5,650 nt of DNA from Oscillospiraceae bacterium (GTDB lineage: Bacteria; Bacillota; Clostridia; Oscillospirales; Ruminococcaceae), in the NCBI GenBank assembly GCA_020024235.1, contig JAHHUA010000112.1, positions 1 through 5,650 on the forward strand, given 5' to 3'. Below the pieces are notes generated by a model that was not told the origin of the DNA, searched no databases, and saw nothing but the letters and a program-made list of their open reading frames with translations. Below, piece after piece: positions 1-5,205 of the stretch. The position numbers and the translations under genes were made by a program. Numbering within the stretch: the stretch's first letter is position 1; the number at the start of each line of letters is the position of its first letter.

Positions 1-2
1 CA

Positions 3-17
3 GAGGCTTATAGCCTC
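3..17. repeat. Short perfect hairpin, first of a tandem pair
   Basis: GAGGCT (3-8) and AGCCTC (12-17) form a perfect 6-bp inverted repeat with a 3-base loop. The pentamer CAGAG flanks it as a direct repeat (1-5 and 17-21). Five bases separate it from the stronger hairpin at 23-47. Tandem compact hairpins like this occur at the ends of IS200/IS605-type elements and in REP-like repeats. No transposase is present here, so that origin is only a suggestion. It could also be the 3' part of a structured transcript that starts left of the window. Confidence 0.5.
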
Positions 18-22
18 AGAGC

Positions 23-52
23 AAACCACCCGTTAGACGGGTGGTTTTGATT
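23..52. terminator. GC-rich hairpin with T tract, likely terminator
   Basis: AAACCACCCGT (23-33) and ACGGGTGGTTT (37-47) make a perfect 11-bp stem with a 3-base TAG loop, followed by T-rich sequence TTTTGATTT. This is a good intrinsic terminator for + strand transcription entering from the left. The stem is preceded by only a short A run, so function on the other strand would be weaker. It ends about 50 bases before the ATPase gene and would insulate it from upstream transcription. The stem plus the smaller hairpin before it also look like the end of an IS200/IS605-type element. Confidence 0.6.
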
Positions 53-88
53 TAAACAGCTGAAATGTGAAAAACAATATTTTGGGAT

Positions 89-93
89 AGGAG
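89..93 (+). promoter_or_regulatory. Ribosome binding site fixing the TTG start
   Basis: AGGAG lies seven bases before TTG at 101. There is no ATG in frame close by, and the protein read from this TTG matches the usual N-terminus of the family. The site therefore supports TTG as the real start. No convincing -35/-10 pair was found between the hairpins and this site; TATTTT at 78-83 is the only weak -10 candidate and has no partner. Confidence 0.75.
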
Positions 94-100
94 AATTTTT

Positions 101-811
101 TTGAATAATCTTTTTATACAAAATATTTCCATAAATTGGAATGAAATCAATAAAAACAGTTATCTGAGAAATATTCTTTCAATTAAAACATTAAAAACTC
201 TGCAATTTTCAAAATCAATAACCCTTTTTTCCGGAGAAAACGGCAGTGGTAAGTCTACTTTGCTTGAAGCTATGGCAATAGCCTCCGGATTTAACCCGGA
301 GGGTGGTACAAAAAATTATAACTTTTCCACTTATAATTCACATTCCGAATTATATAACGCATTAACTTTAACAAGAGGCACCATAAGAGAAAAACACGGC
401 TATTTTCTCAGAGCGGAAAGCTTTTACAATGTAGCCACTATGGAAGAAAACTACTCTAACCTGGATCACCCGTCTCAAAAATTTCACGAAAAATCCCATG
501 GAGAAAGTTTTCTCAGTATAACTGAGCAGTATTTAAAACCCAAAGGCTTATATTTTTTTGACGAACCTGAGGCTGCTCTTTCTCCTCAAAGACAGCTTGC
601 ACTTTTAATGGATATATATGAATATGCGAGTTTAGGTTCACAATTTTTTATAGCTACCCATTCCCCCATATTGCTTGGTATCCCAAATTCTGAAATTTTT
701 AATTTCAGCGGAGAAACTATCATACCATGCAAATATGAAGAAACAGAAAGTTATATAATCACAAAAATGTTTATCAACAATAAAGAACAGTTTTTACAAA
801 AACTTCTATGA
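101..811 (+). CDS. Predicted ABC-like ATPase, COG3910 type
   Basis: This 236-residue protein has one compact ABC/SMC-like ATPase domain. Walker A is GENGSGKST (45-53). A signature-like SHGESF is at 132-137. Walker B is LYFFDEPEAAL (150-160), with D154 and E155. A switch-histidine motif, ATHSPI, is at 185-190 with H187. The segments SHSELYNAL, FLRAESFYNVAT and SPQRQLALL are typical of the small stand-alone ATPases grouped as COG3910, and the length is normal for that group. There is no signal peptide, membrane segment or nuclease domain, so it should be cytosolic and bind and hydrolyse ATP. Its substrate and partner are unknown. Related ABC ATPases occur in DNA repair (RecF, SMC) and in phage defence (OLD-like), but nothing here proves such a role. 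It stands alone between two terminators, facing the minus-strand operon. By eye it is more A/T-rich than its neighbours, so recent acquisition is possible. Confidence 0.88.
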   Translation: MNNLFIQNISINWNEINKNSYLRNILSIKTLKTLQFSKSITLFSGENGSGKSTLLEAMAIASGFNPEGGTKNYNFSTYNSHSELYNALTLTRGTIREKHGYFLRAESFYNVATMEENYSNLDHPSQKFHEKSHGESFLSITEQYLKPKGLYFFDEPEAALSPQRQLALLMDIYEYASLGSQFFIATHSPILLGIPNSEIFNFSGETIIPCKYEETESYIITKMFINNKEQFLQKLL

Positions 812-821
812 AAATAAAAGA

Positions 822-853
822 AAAACGCCCCTCGGTTTCCCGAAGGGCGTTTT
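822..853. terminator. Bidirectional terminator between convergent genes
   Basis: AAAACGCCC (822-830) pairs with GGGCGTTTT (845-853). After one mismatch (831/844) the stem continues with four more pairs around a TTTC loop. There is an A run on the left flank and a T run on the right, so the hairpin can terminate both the + strand ATPase transcript, 11 bases after its stop, and minus-strand transcription from ruvX or from the small RNA candidate. Confidence 0.88.
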
Positions 854-930
854 CCCTAATCATCTGAGGTTGTCTTCTCTTTGAGGAGGGTAGATAAACT
901 AAAAATGCTTGCGGTACATCTTTAGCTCAG
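822..930 (-). ncRNA. Candidate small structured RNA, unknown family
   Basis: On the minus strand a perfect TATAAT (936-941) is followed about seven bases later by sequence that folds and ends at the terminator (822-853), giving a possible RNA of about 108 nt. CTGAG at the 5' end (930-926) can pair with CTCAG (868-864). Directly inside lies a 10-bp hairpin (925-899) that is continuous only in the minus-strand RNA, because its two wobble pairs are G-U there and would be A-C mismatches on the other strand. Between these stems is an open stretch containing CCUCCUC (889-883), which is complementary to Shine-Dalgarno sequences. No known motif of SRP RNA, tmRNA, RNase P RNA or a tRNA was seen, and it is shorter than a typical 6S RNA. 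A competing hairpin at 873-889 folds better on the + strand, so strand and reality are uncertain. It could be just the 3' UTR of the ruvX transcript. Confidence 0.33.
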
Positions 931-935
931 TTATT

Positions 936-941
936 ATTATA
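936..941 (-). promoter_or_regulatory. -10 box, perfect TATAAT, for small RNA candidate
   Basis: The minus strand reads TATAAT here. It points to a start near 929-930, exactly where the first pairing segment of the candidate RNA begins. The -35 region is poor: GTAACA (966-961) matches TTGACA at four of six positions, with a long 19-base spacer, and the hexamer at 17 bases is AACAAA. AT-rich DNA often gives chance TATAAT boxes, so this is only suggestive. Confidence 0.35.
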
Positions 942-1094
942 CCCCATTTAAAAATTTATTTGTTACATTCCTATTAATAAGAGTTAAACAATACTGACAA
1001 AATTAATGAACAGTTTCGGCATAAATACACTGTTTTACATTCTTTCCGCTAATTGTCAATAATATATCATAAATTTACAAAAAATTTTTTATGC
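942..1094. other. AT-rich intergenic stretch after ruvX
   Basis: No gene is visible. It holds a 12-base A6T6 palindrome (1079-1090) directly after the ruvX stop, with no GC stem and so not a terminator. A perfect minus-strand TTGACA (1059-1054) has only TAAAAC as its -10, at 16 bases. A second minus-strand TTGTCA (1000-995) has no good -10. These could drive transcription toward the small RNA candidate, but the matches are weak. Transcripts leaving ruvX would probably continue to the terminator at 822-853. Confidence 0.4.
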
Positions 1095-1532
1095 CTAATT
1101 ATTTTCTTCTTTTTTAGAATTATTTTTTCTGTATGCCATATAGCTTTCCAAAATTATAGTAGCGGCAACAGCATCTACCACTGCTTTTCTTTTTTTACCT
1201 CTGGTATTGGTGTCGTTTAAATAATTATGTGCAGTAACAGTGGTACTTCTTTCGTCCCACATAGTAACTGGTATATCGGTAAGAGCCTTTACTTTTTCCG
1301 CAAATTCCTGACATATATCCGCTCTGAATCCACAGCTTCCGTCCATATTTTTAGGTAATCCTATTACAATCAGTTCACAGCGGTTTTCCTTTGCGGCTTT
1401 TGCGGTTTCCTCAGCTACTTTATCCATATCTTTTTCATTAATAACCTTTACGGGAGATGCTAAAATTTCCATTTTATCACAGCAAGCAAGACCTGTTCTG
1501 GCATCTCCGTAATCAACTCCTAATATTTTAAT
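1095..1532 (-). CDS. ruvX: RuvX/YqgF family RNase H-fold protein, probable ATT start
   Basis: This is the YqgF/RuvX family, described as a putative Holliday-junction resolvase and linked to maturation of the 16S rRNA 5' end. Read from ATT at 1532 it is 145 residues, a normal family length. It begins IKILGVDYGDARTGLA, matching the family's usual MKILGxDYGxxRxG. Conserved acidic positions are D7 in the DYG motif, E94 in WDERST (92-97) and D120 in VVDAVAA. The motif GLPKNMDGS is at 58-66. No ATG, GTG or TTG lies in this frame between the upstream stop (1574-1572) and Met21 (1472). A start at Met21 would give 125 residues without the DYG motif. AAAGGGG (1548-1542) is nine bases from the ATT. An out-of-frame ATG at 1537 gives only five codons (MVLKY). 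A missing A in the run 1526-1529 would instead join that ATG to this frame. It follows pyrD by about 20 bases and is probably cotranscribed with it. Confidence 0.85.
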   Translation of the reverse strand: MKILGVDYGDARTGLACCDKMEILASPVKVINEKDMDKVAEETAKAAKENRCELIVIGLPKNMDGSCGFRADICQEFAEKVKALTDIPVTMWDERSTTVTAHNYLNDTNTRGKKRKAVVDAVAATIILESYMAYRKNNSKKEENN

Positions 1533-1541
1533 ACCATTTCG

Positions 1542-1548
1542 CCCCTTT
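1542..1548 (-). promoter_or_regulatory. Ribosome binding site for ruvX
   Basis: The minus strand reads AAAGGGG. It is nine bases from ATT (1532), the start expected from protein conservation, and four bases from the out-of-frame ATG (1537). Spacings of the other genes here run from six to nine bases, so the site favours ATT over ATG in the sequence as given. Confidence 0.55.
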
Positions 1549-1551
1549 CTG

Positions 1552-2463
1552 TTACCAAGGCTTAACTGTGCCTACAATATCATTAATGTCATCAATATTG
1601 TTTTCCTTACACCAGTTTTCCATGCCTTCAATAATCTGCAAAGGAGCATATGGGTTATAAAACATAGCAGTTCCAACCTGAATAGCTCTTGCTCCTGCCA
1701 TCATCATTTCAATAGCATCTTCCCATTTTTCTATTCCACCCAAACCAACAACAGGAATTTTAACAGCATTAGCTACCTGCCATACCATTCTCAAAGCTAT
1801 AGGAAATACACATGGACCTGAAAGTCCTCCTACATTGTTGTGAAGAATGGGGCGTCTTGTTTTTATATCAATTCTCATACCCAAAAGTGTATTAATAAGA
1901 GAAACAGCATCAGCACCTTCCGCTTCAACAGCCTTTGCAATTTCGGTAATATCGGTTACATTGGGAGAAAGTTTTACCATAAGAGGTTTTTTGCAAACCT
2001 TGCGGACTGCTTTAACCATTTCAGCTGCAGCTTCTGCTTTTGTTCCAAAAGCTACTCCCCCTTTTTTTACATTGGGACAGGAAATATTAAGTTCAATCAT
2101 ATCCACTTTAGAATCAGAAAGTCTTTCTACTAAAGCGCAGTAATCCTCAATACAGCTTCCGGCAGCATTTGCCACAAGCACTGTATTTTTTTCGGAAAGG
2201 TAGTCCATATCTTTTTTAAGAAAAGCTTCTACACCTGGATTTTGAAGTCCCACACTGTTAAGTATACCCTTAGGTGTTTCGGCAATTCTGCATGGAGGGT
2301 TTCCTAATTTTTCGTTAAGTGTCATACCTTTAAGACATATACCGCCCAATTTTTCCAAAGGATACATCTGTTCGTATTCTCTGCCAAATCCAAAACATCC
2401 ACTGGCAGTGAGAACAGGATTTTTAAATTCCACTCCTGCTACATTTACTTTCATATTAGTCAT
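1552..2463 (-). CDS. pyrD: Dihydroorotate dehydrogenase, class 1B catalytic subunit
   Basis: It oxidises dihydroorotate to orotate in de novo UMP synthesis, on an FMN-containing TIM barrel. In class 1B enzymes the electrons pass through PyrK to NAD+. The 303 residues cover a full-length cytosolic enzyme without a membrane extension. The class 1 catalytic cysteine is C129 in NISCPN (126-131); class 2 enzymes have serine there. Other family segments are ASGCFGFGREY (20-30), NSVGLQNPG (69-77), KLSPNVTD (164-171), NTLLGM (191-196), GGLSGP (212-217) and GLGGI (240-244). The start chosen is ATG 2463, nine bases after GGAGGAGG. TTG at 2466 is also possible, and ATG at 2454 is too far from the site. 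The gene overlaps the pyrK end by eight bases (ATGACTAA), which suggests translational coupling and equal amounts of the two subunits. Confidence 0.95.
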   Translation of the reverse strand: MTNMKVNVAGVEFKNPVLTASGCFGFGREYEQMYPLEKLGGICLKGMTLNEKLGNPPCRIAETPKGILNSVGLQNPGVEAFLKKDMDYLSEKNTVLVANAAGSCIEDYCALVERLSDSKVDMIELNISCPNVKKGGVAFGTKAEAAAEMVKAVRKVCKKPLMVKLSPNVTDITEIAKAVEAEGADAVSLINTLLGMRIDIKTRRPILHNNVGGLSGPCVFPIALRMVWQVANAVKIPVVGLGGIEKWEDAIEMMMAGARAIQVGTAMFYNPYAPLQIIEGMENWCKENNIDDINDIVGTVKPW

Positions 2464-3235
2464 CAAAAACTACCTCCTCCGCTTCAAAGACAGGACCGTC
2501 CTTGCAGACATGCTTATATGTTTCGGAATCTTTTATTCTGACTTTGCAGGCACATACAAGGCACGCACCTATACCGCAGCCCATTCTTTCTTCCAGAGAA
2601 ACCTGAAGTCTTATGCCTTTTTCCTTAGCAATTTTAACCAAAGCTTTCAGCATGGGTTTTGGACCGCAGGCATATATAATATCGGGAATTTCTTTTGCCA
2701 GTTCTTCATTTAAAACATCTGTTACAAAACCTTTTCTTGACTTTGTGCCGTCATCGGTGGTCAGCAGCACTTCTGCTCCTGTTTGTGCGAAATCTTTTTC
2801 CAAAATACAGGCATCAGCACTTCTGAATCCCAAAACAGCCTTACAGTTTTTGCCGTAATGATTTGCAATTTCCAGCATTGGCGGTGTACCTATACCGCCG
2901 CCTATTACAATCGCTTTTTTTTCTTTGTCCAAAAGTTCAAAACCGTTGTTCCCCAAAGGTCCCATGATATCCATAAGATGACCTTCGGCAAGTTTGGATA
3001 TTTCCTCTGTTCCGCTGCCTCTGACTTCAAAGACAATTCTCAAATTGCCTTTTTCTTTGTCTATTTCACAAATGGAAATAGGCCGTCTTAAAGTGTGATT
3101 TGCAGCAGTTATTGTTACAAATTGACCTGCTTTAGCCATATTTGCAATTTCCGGACAGTGAACTGTGTAGTCAAACATACCTTTTGCAATGGCTTTTCTT
3201 TTAACTATGGGATATAGCCCTTGAATATAACTCAT
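2456..3235 (-). CDS. pyrK: Dihydroorotate dehydrogenase electron transfer subunit
   Basis: PyrK carries FAD and a [2Fe-2S] cluster and passes electrons from the PyrD FMN to NAD+; the active enzyme is a PyrD2PyrK2 heterotetramer. The order is a ferredoxin-reductase-like FAD domain with RRPIS (50-54), then a nucleotide-binding domain with GGGIGTPPML (112-121) and ACGPKPML (189-196), then a C-terminal cluster domain. The likely cluster ligands are C220, C225, C228 and C244; an extra cysteine, C230, lies nearby. Length (259 residues) is normal for the family. ATG 3235 is preceded by AGGAG at six bases (3246-3242). It heads the pyrK-pyrD-ruvX group and follows a terminator-like hairpin that ends seven bases before its AGGAG, so expression may be separated from upp. 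No PyrR binding sequence or leader peptide was recognised. Confidence 0.94.
   Translation of the reverse strand: MSYIQGLYPIVKRKAIAKGMFDYTVHCPEIANMAKAGQFVTITAANHTLRRPISICEIDKEKGNLRIVFEVRGSGTEEISKLAEGHLMDIMGPLGNNGFELLDKEKKAIVIGGGIGTPPMLEIANHYGKNCKAVLGFRSADACILEKDFAQTGAEVLLTTDDGTKSRKGFVTDVLNEELAKEIPDIIYACGPKPMLKALVKIAKEKGIRLQVSLEERMGCGIGACLVCACKVRIKDSETYKHVCKDGPVFEAEEVVFDD
2473..2480 (-). promoter_or_regulatory. Strong pyrD ribosome binding site inside pyrK
   Basis: The minus strand reads GGAGGAGG within the last codons of pyrK (Ala-Glu-Glu-Val), nine bases before the pyrD ATG. Its GAGGAGG core is exactly complementary to the CCUCCUC segment of the small RNA candidate at 883-889, though such pairing could equally be chance. 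Confidence 0.75.
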
Positions 3236-3252
3236 TGTTCTCTCCTTTTCTC

Positions 3253-3293
3253 AAAAATCGGGAGCTAAAACAAATATTAAGCTCCCGATTTTT
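3253..3293. terminator. 14-bp hairpin terminator between upp and pyrK
   Basis: AAAAATCGGGAGCT (3253-3266) and AGCTCCCGATTTTT (3280-3293) are perfect complements, with a 13-base loop. On the minus strand the second arm ends in a five-T run, so the structure should stop transcripts seven bases after the upp stop codon. It is symmetrical and could work in both directions. The operon continues in the same direction right after it, so read-through, attenuation or a new promoter must serve pyrK. Confidence 0.8.
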
Positions 3294-3299
3294 CGTCAA
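3271..3299 (-). promoter_or_regulatory. Possible pyrK promoter overlapping the terminator
   Basis: On the minus strand TTGACG (3299-3294) matches the -35 consensus at five of six positions. TATTTG (3276-3271) lies exactly 17 bases further on and matches -10 at its first three positions. The -35 overlaps the upp end, the spacer covers the first terminator arm and the -10 lies in the loop. A start near 3264 would leave out the first arm, so the new transcript would not form the hairpin, and would have a leader of about 29 bases with the pyrK ribosome site. The -10 match is weak. Confidence 0.3.
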
Positions 3300-3300
3300 A

Positions 3301-3927
3301 CTATTTTGTACCGTAAATTCTGTCCCCTGCATCGCCCAATCCGGGAATAATATACTTATCATCATTGAGTTTTTCATCCAGTGATGCACAGTAAATCTGA
3401 ACATCGGGATGAGCCTTGGTGAGGGCTTCCAATCCCTCAGGAGCTGCAATTATGCACATAAATTTAATATTTTTAGCACCTTTTTCCTTAATCATACGGA
3501 TAGCATCAACAGCGGAACCGCCTGTAGCCAACATAGGGTCAACTACAATAACTTCTCTTTGACTTATGTCGGCAGGAAGTTTGCAGTAATATTCCACAGG
3601 TGTGTGGGTTTTAGGATCTCTGTAAAGACCGATATGTCCGATTTTAGCAGCAGGAACAAGAGTCATCATTCCGTCAACCATTCCCATACCTGCACGAAGA
3701 ATAGGCACTACTGCCAATTTTCTTCCGGAAATAACTTGGGATTTTGTTTTGCAGATGGGAGTTTCGATTTCAATTTCTTCCAAAGGCAAATCTCTGGTAG
3801 CTTCATAACACATAAGTGTAGCTACTTCTGTAATAAGTTCACGAAATTCCTTTGAACCTGTATTTTTATCTCTTATCAAAGTCAGTTTATGTTTTATAAG
3901 CGGATGATCCATTATAAAAGGCTTCAT
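3301..3927 (-). CDS. upp: Uracil phosphoribosyltransferase
   Basis: It makes UMP from uracil and PRPP, the salvage step for uracil, in the cytosol. The 208 residues match the normal family length. The N-terminal HPLIKHKLTLIRD (8-20) and VPILRAGMGMVDG (74-86) are typical. The PRPP-binding loop is VVDPMLATGGSA (128-139), and the uracil-binding region is YIIPGLGDAGDR (192-203) near the C-terminus. The start ATG 3927 has GGAGG nine bases upstream. It follows rpiB by 18 bases, so the two are surely cotranscribed. RpiB handles ribose-5-P, the source of PRPP, which fits the pairing; rpiB and upp also lie near each other in Bacillus subtilis. A strong hairpin follows the stop codon directly. Confidence 0.97.
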   Translation of the reverse strand: MKPFIMDHPLIKHKLTLIRDKNTGSKEFRELITEVATLMCYEATRDLPLEEIEIETPICKTKSQVISGRKLAVVPILRAGMGMVDGMMTLVPAAKIGHIGLYRDPKTHTPVEYYCKLPADISQREVIVVDPMLATGGSAVDAIRMIKEKGAKNIKFMCIIAAPEGLEALTKAHPDVQIYCASLDEKLNDDKYIIPGLGDAGDRIYGTK

Positions 3928-3945
3928 TTATCTTTTCCTCCAAGA

Positions 3946-4386
3946 TTATCTTTCATTTTCTATTGCTGTAATTTTATCTATTCTCTTTTGATGGCGTCCG
4001 CCTTCAAACTCTGTTTCCAGGAATACATCAACCAATTCACAGGCAAGTCCGGGGCCCACAACTCTGCCACCCATACACAAAGCATTTGCATCATTGTGAA
4101 GTCTTGTATATTTTGCACTGAAATAATCAGAGCAGCAGGCAGCTCTTATACCCTTAACTTTGTTTGCAGCCATGGAAATTCCTATACCTGTGCCGCAAAT
4201 AAGAATTGCTTTTTCACATTCGCCTTTTGTTACCGCCAAACAAGCTGCCTTCGCATAATCGGGGTAATCACAGGAATCAGTTGAGTATGTTCCGAAATCC
4301 TTGTATTCAACACCTTTTTCGTCCAAATGCTTCATAATTGCCTGTTTAAGTTCAAATCCCCCATGGTCGCTTCCTAATGCTATCAT
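3946..4386 (-). CDS. rpiB: Ribose-5-phosphate isomerase B
   Basis: It interconverts ribose-5-phosphate and ribulose-5-phosphate in the non-oxidative pentose phosphate pathway. The 146-residue length is usual for the RpiB/LacAB family. SDHGG (6-10) is the phosphosugar-binding start of the fold. C64 in ICGTGIGIS (63-71) is the expected catalytic cysteine. SDYFSAKYTRLHNDAN (86-101) supplies the family histidine, H97, and GGRVVGP (106-112) follows. ATG 4386 is preceded by GGAGG at eight bases. It lies 36 bases after tsaB and 18 before upp. LacA or LacB subunits are related, but no partner subunit or sugar operon is here, so RpiB is the better name. Activity on allose-6-phosphate cannot be excluded. 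Confidence 0.94.
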   Translation of the reverse strand: MIALGSDHGGFELKQAIMKHLDEKGVEYKDFGTYSTDSCDYPDYAKAACLAVTKGECEKAILICGTGIGISMAANKVKGIRAACCSDYFSAKYTRLHNDANALCMGGRVVGPGLACELVDVFLETEFEGGRHQKRIDKITAIENER

Positions 4387-4422
4387 GATTAATTCCTCCG
4401 TTTAAATAGTTTATTTATTTAA

Positions 4423-5205
4423 TTATTTTTTATCTAAATTATAGTCTTTTGCAAGTTTTTCCCTGCGTTCTCTTTCCGCTTGAGGAAGTCTTATATAAGC
4501 AGGCACCAGTTCTCCTGCCGAAAGTGCCTCATTTAAACCGTTTTGCTGTATTATTCTTTCGGCAATTTTAGCTATTGATGAGGCTCTGCTGTAACGAATT
4601 GTCTCAGGTGCCCCGTAAATATTGTTAAGTTTATCTTTAAAGTATTCCATGCAGAGAGCCGTTCCATCACCTACAAAGTGAATTTTTCTGTTGTCATATT
4701 TTTTTAAAATTTCATAAAGTTCATCTAAACTTATGGCACAGTCCTGATGAAGATAACCGATATTTCCGTTAGCCGCTTCAAATACAGCGGTGTAAACCTG
4801 ATTGCATCTGGCGTCCATAACAGGGCAGATTATATCATCAAATCCCTCCATGTTGTTGGCAAGTCCTTCCAGGGTGGAAATTCCCATACATGGTTTTCCC
4901 ATAAATTCATAAGTCCCTTCAGGATTAGTTTTGGAAAAACTTGTTCCTGCTCCCAAAGCCATGCCTTTAACAGCGGCAATTCCTATTCTAAGCCCGGTAA
5001 AAGAACCGGGACCTATGGCAGATGCAAATAAATCTATATCGGATATTTTTATGTTGCTTTCTTTGCACAGGGACTGTACCATTTCCATAATAGTCTGACT
5101 GTGGGTAAGTTTGGTATTTAAAAAATACTCTCCTATAAGAAAATTATTTTCCCATATGCAGGCTGTGGCAGCCACTGACGAGGAATCAACAGCCAATATC
5201 TTCAA
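4423..5205 (-). CDS. tsaB: tRNA t6A37 threonylcarbamoyl transferase subunit TsaB
   Basis: TsaB is the non-catalytic partner of TsaD and, with TsaE, helps transfer threonylcarbamoyl to A37 of ANN-decoding tRNAs. It has the ASKHA-like fold. Family signs from the chosen start are MKILAVDSSS (1-10), THSQ (34-37), GPGSFTGLRIG (65-75), STLEGLA (110-116), MDARCNQVYTA (130-140) and PAYIRLPQAE (235-244). TTG 5205 is preferred because it gives the usual MKILAxD start and sits nine bases from GGGAG. ATG 5214 would add three residues but abuts that site directly. The gene overlaps tsaE by 20 bases from the TTG. At 260 residues it is somewhat long; about 17 residues between KGMALGA (80-86) and KPCMGIS (104-110) look like an insertion in a loop. 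tsaD is not in the window. Confidence 0.93.
   Translation of the reverse strand: MKILAVDSSSVAATACIWENNFLIGEYFLNTKLTHSQTIMEMVQSLCKESNIKISDIDLFASAIGPGSFTGLRIGIAAVKGMALGAGTSFSKTNPEGTYEFMGKPCMGISTLEGLANNMEGFDDIICPVMDARCNQVYTAVFEAANGNIGYLHQDCAISLDELYEILKKYDNRKIHFVGDGTALCMEYFKDKLNNIYGAPETIRYSRASSIAKIAERIIQQNGLNEALSAGELVPAYIRLPQAERERREKLAKDYNLDKK

Noticed and set aside
915..932. TAGCTCAG resembling a tRNA D-arm
   Set aside because: No acceptor stem, anticodon arm or GTTCRA T-arm can be placed around it on either strand.
1009..1034. Inverted repeat AACAGT / ACTGTT as an operator
   Set aside because: Only six base pairs with a 14-base gap in AT-rich DNA, and it is not positioned at a convincing promoter.
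1079..1090. A6T6 palindrome as the ruvX terminator
   Set aside because: There is no GC pairing and no loop; it would be a very unstable hairpin, and a proper terminator lies further on at 822-853.
1840..2143. Two + strand reading frames opposite pyrD
   Set aside because: Both lie antisense to a clear pyrD, lack ribosome sites and have cysteine/serine/phenylalanine-rich composition typical of reverse-strand shadows.
3236..3300. PyrR-type attenuator before pyrK
   Set aside because: The hairpin is a plain terminator. No PyrR binding-loop consensus or competing antiterminator was found.
3201..3449. 82-residue minus-strand frame across the upp end and pyrK start
   Set aside because: It runs through the terminator hairpin and overlaps two certain genes in another frame; no motif is visible.
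3409..4284. + strand reading frames opposite upp and rpiB
   Set aside because: They are antisense to two well-conserved genes, with no family resemblance and no ribosome site.
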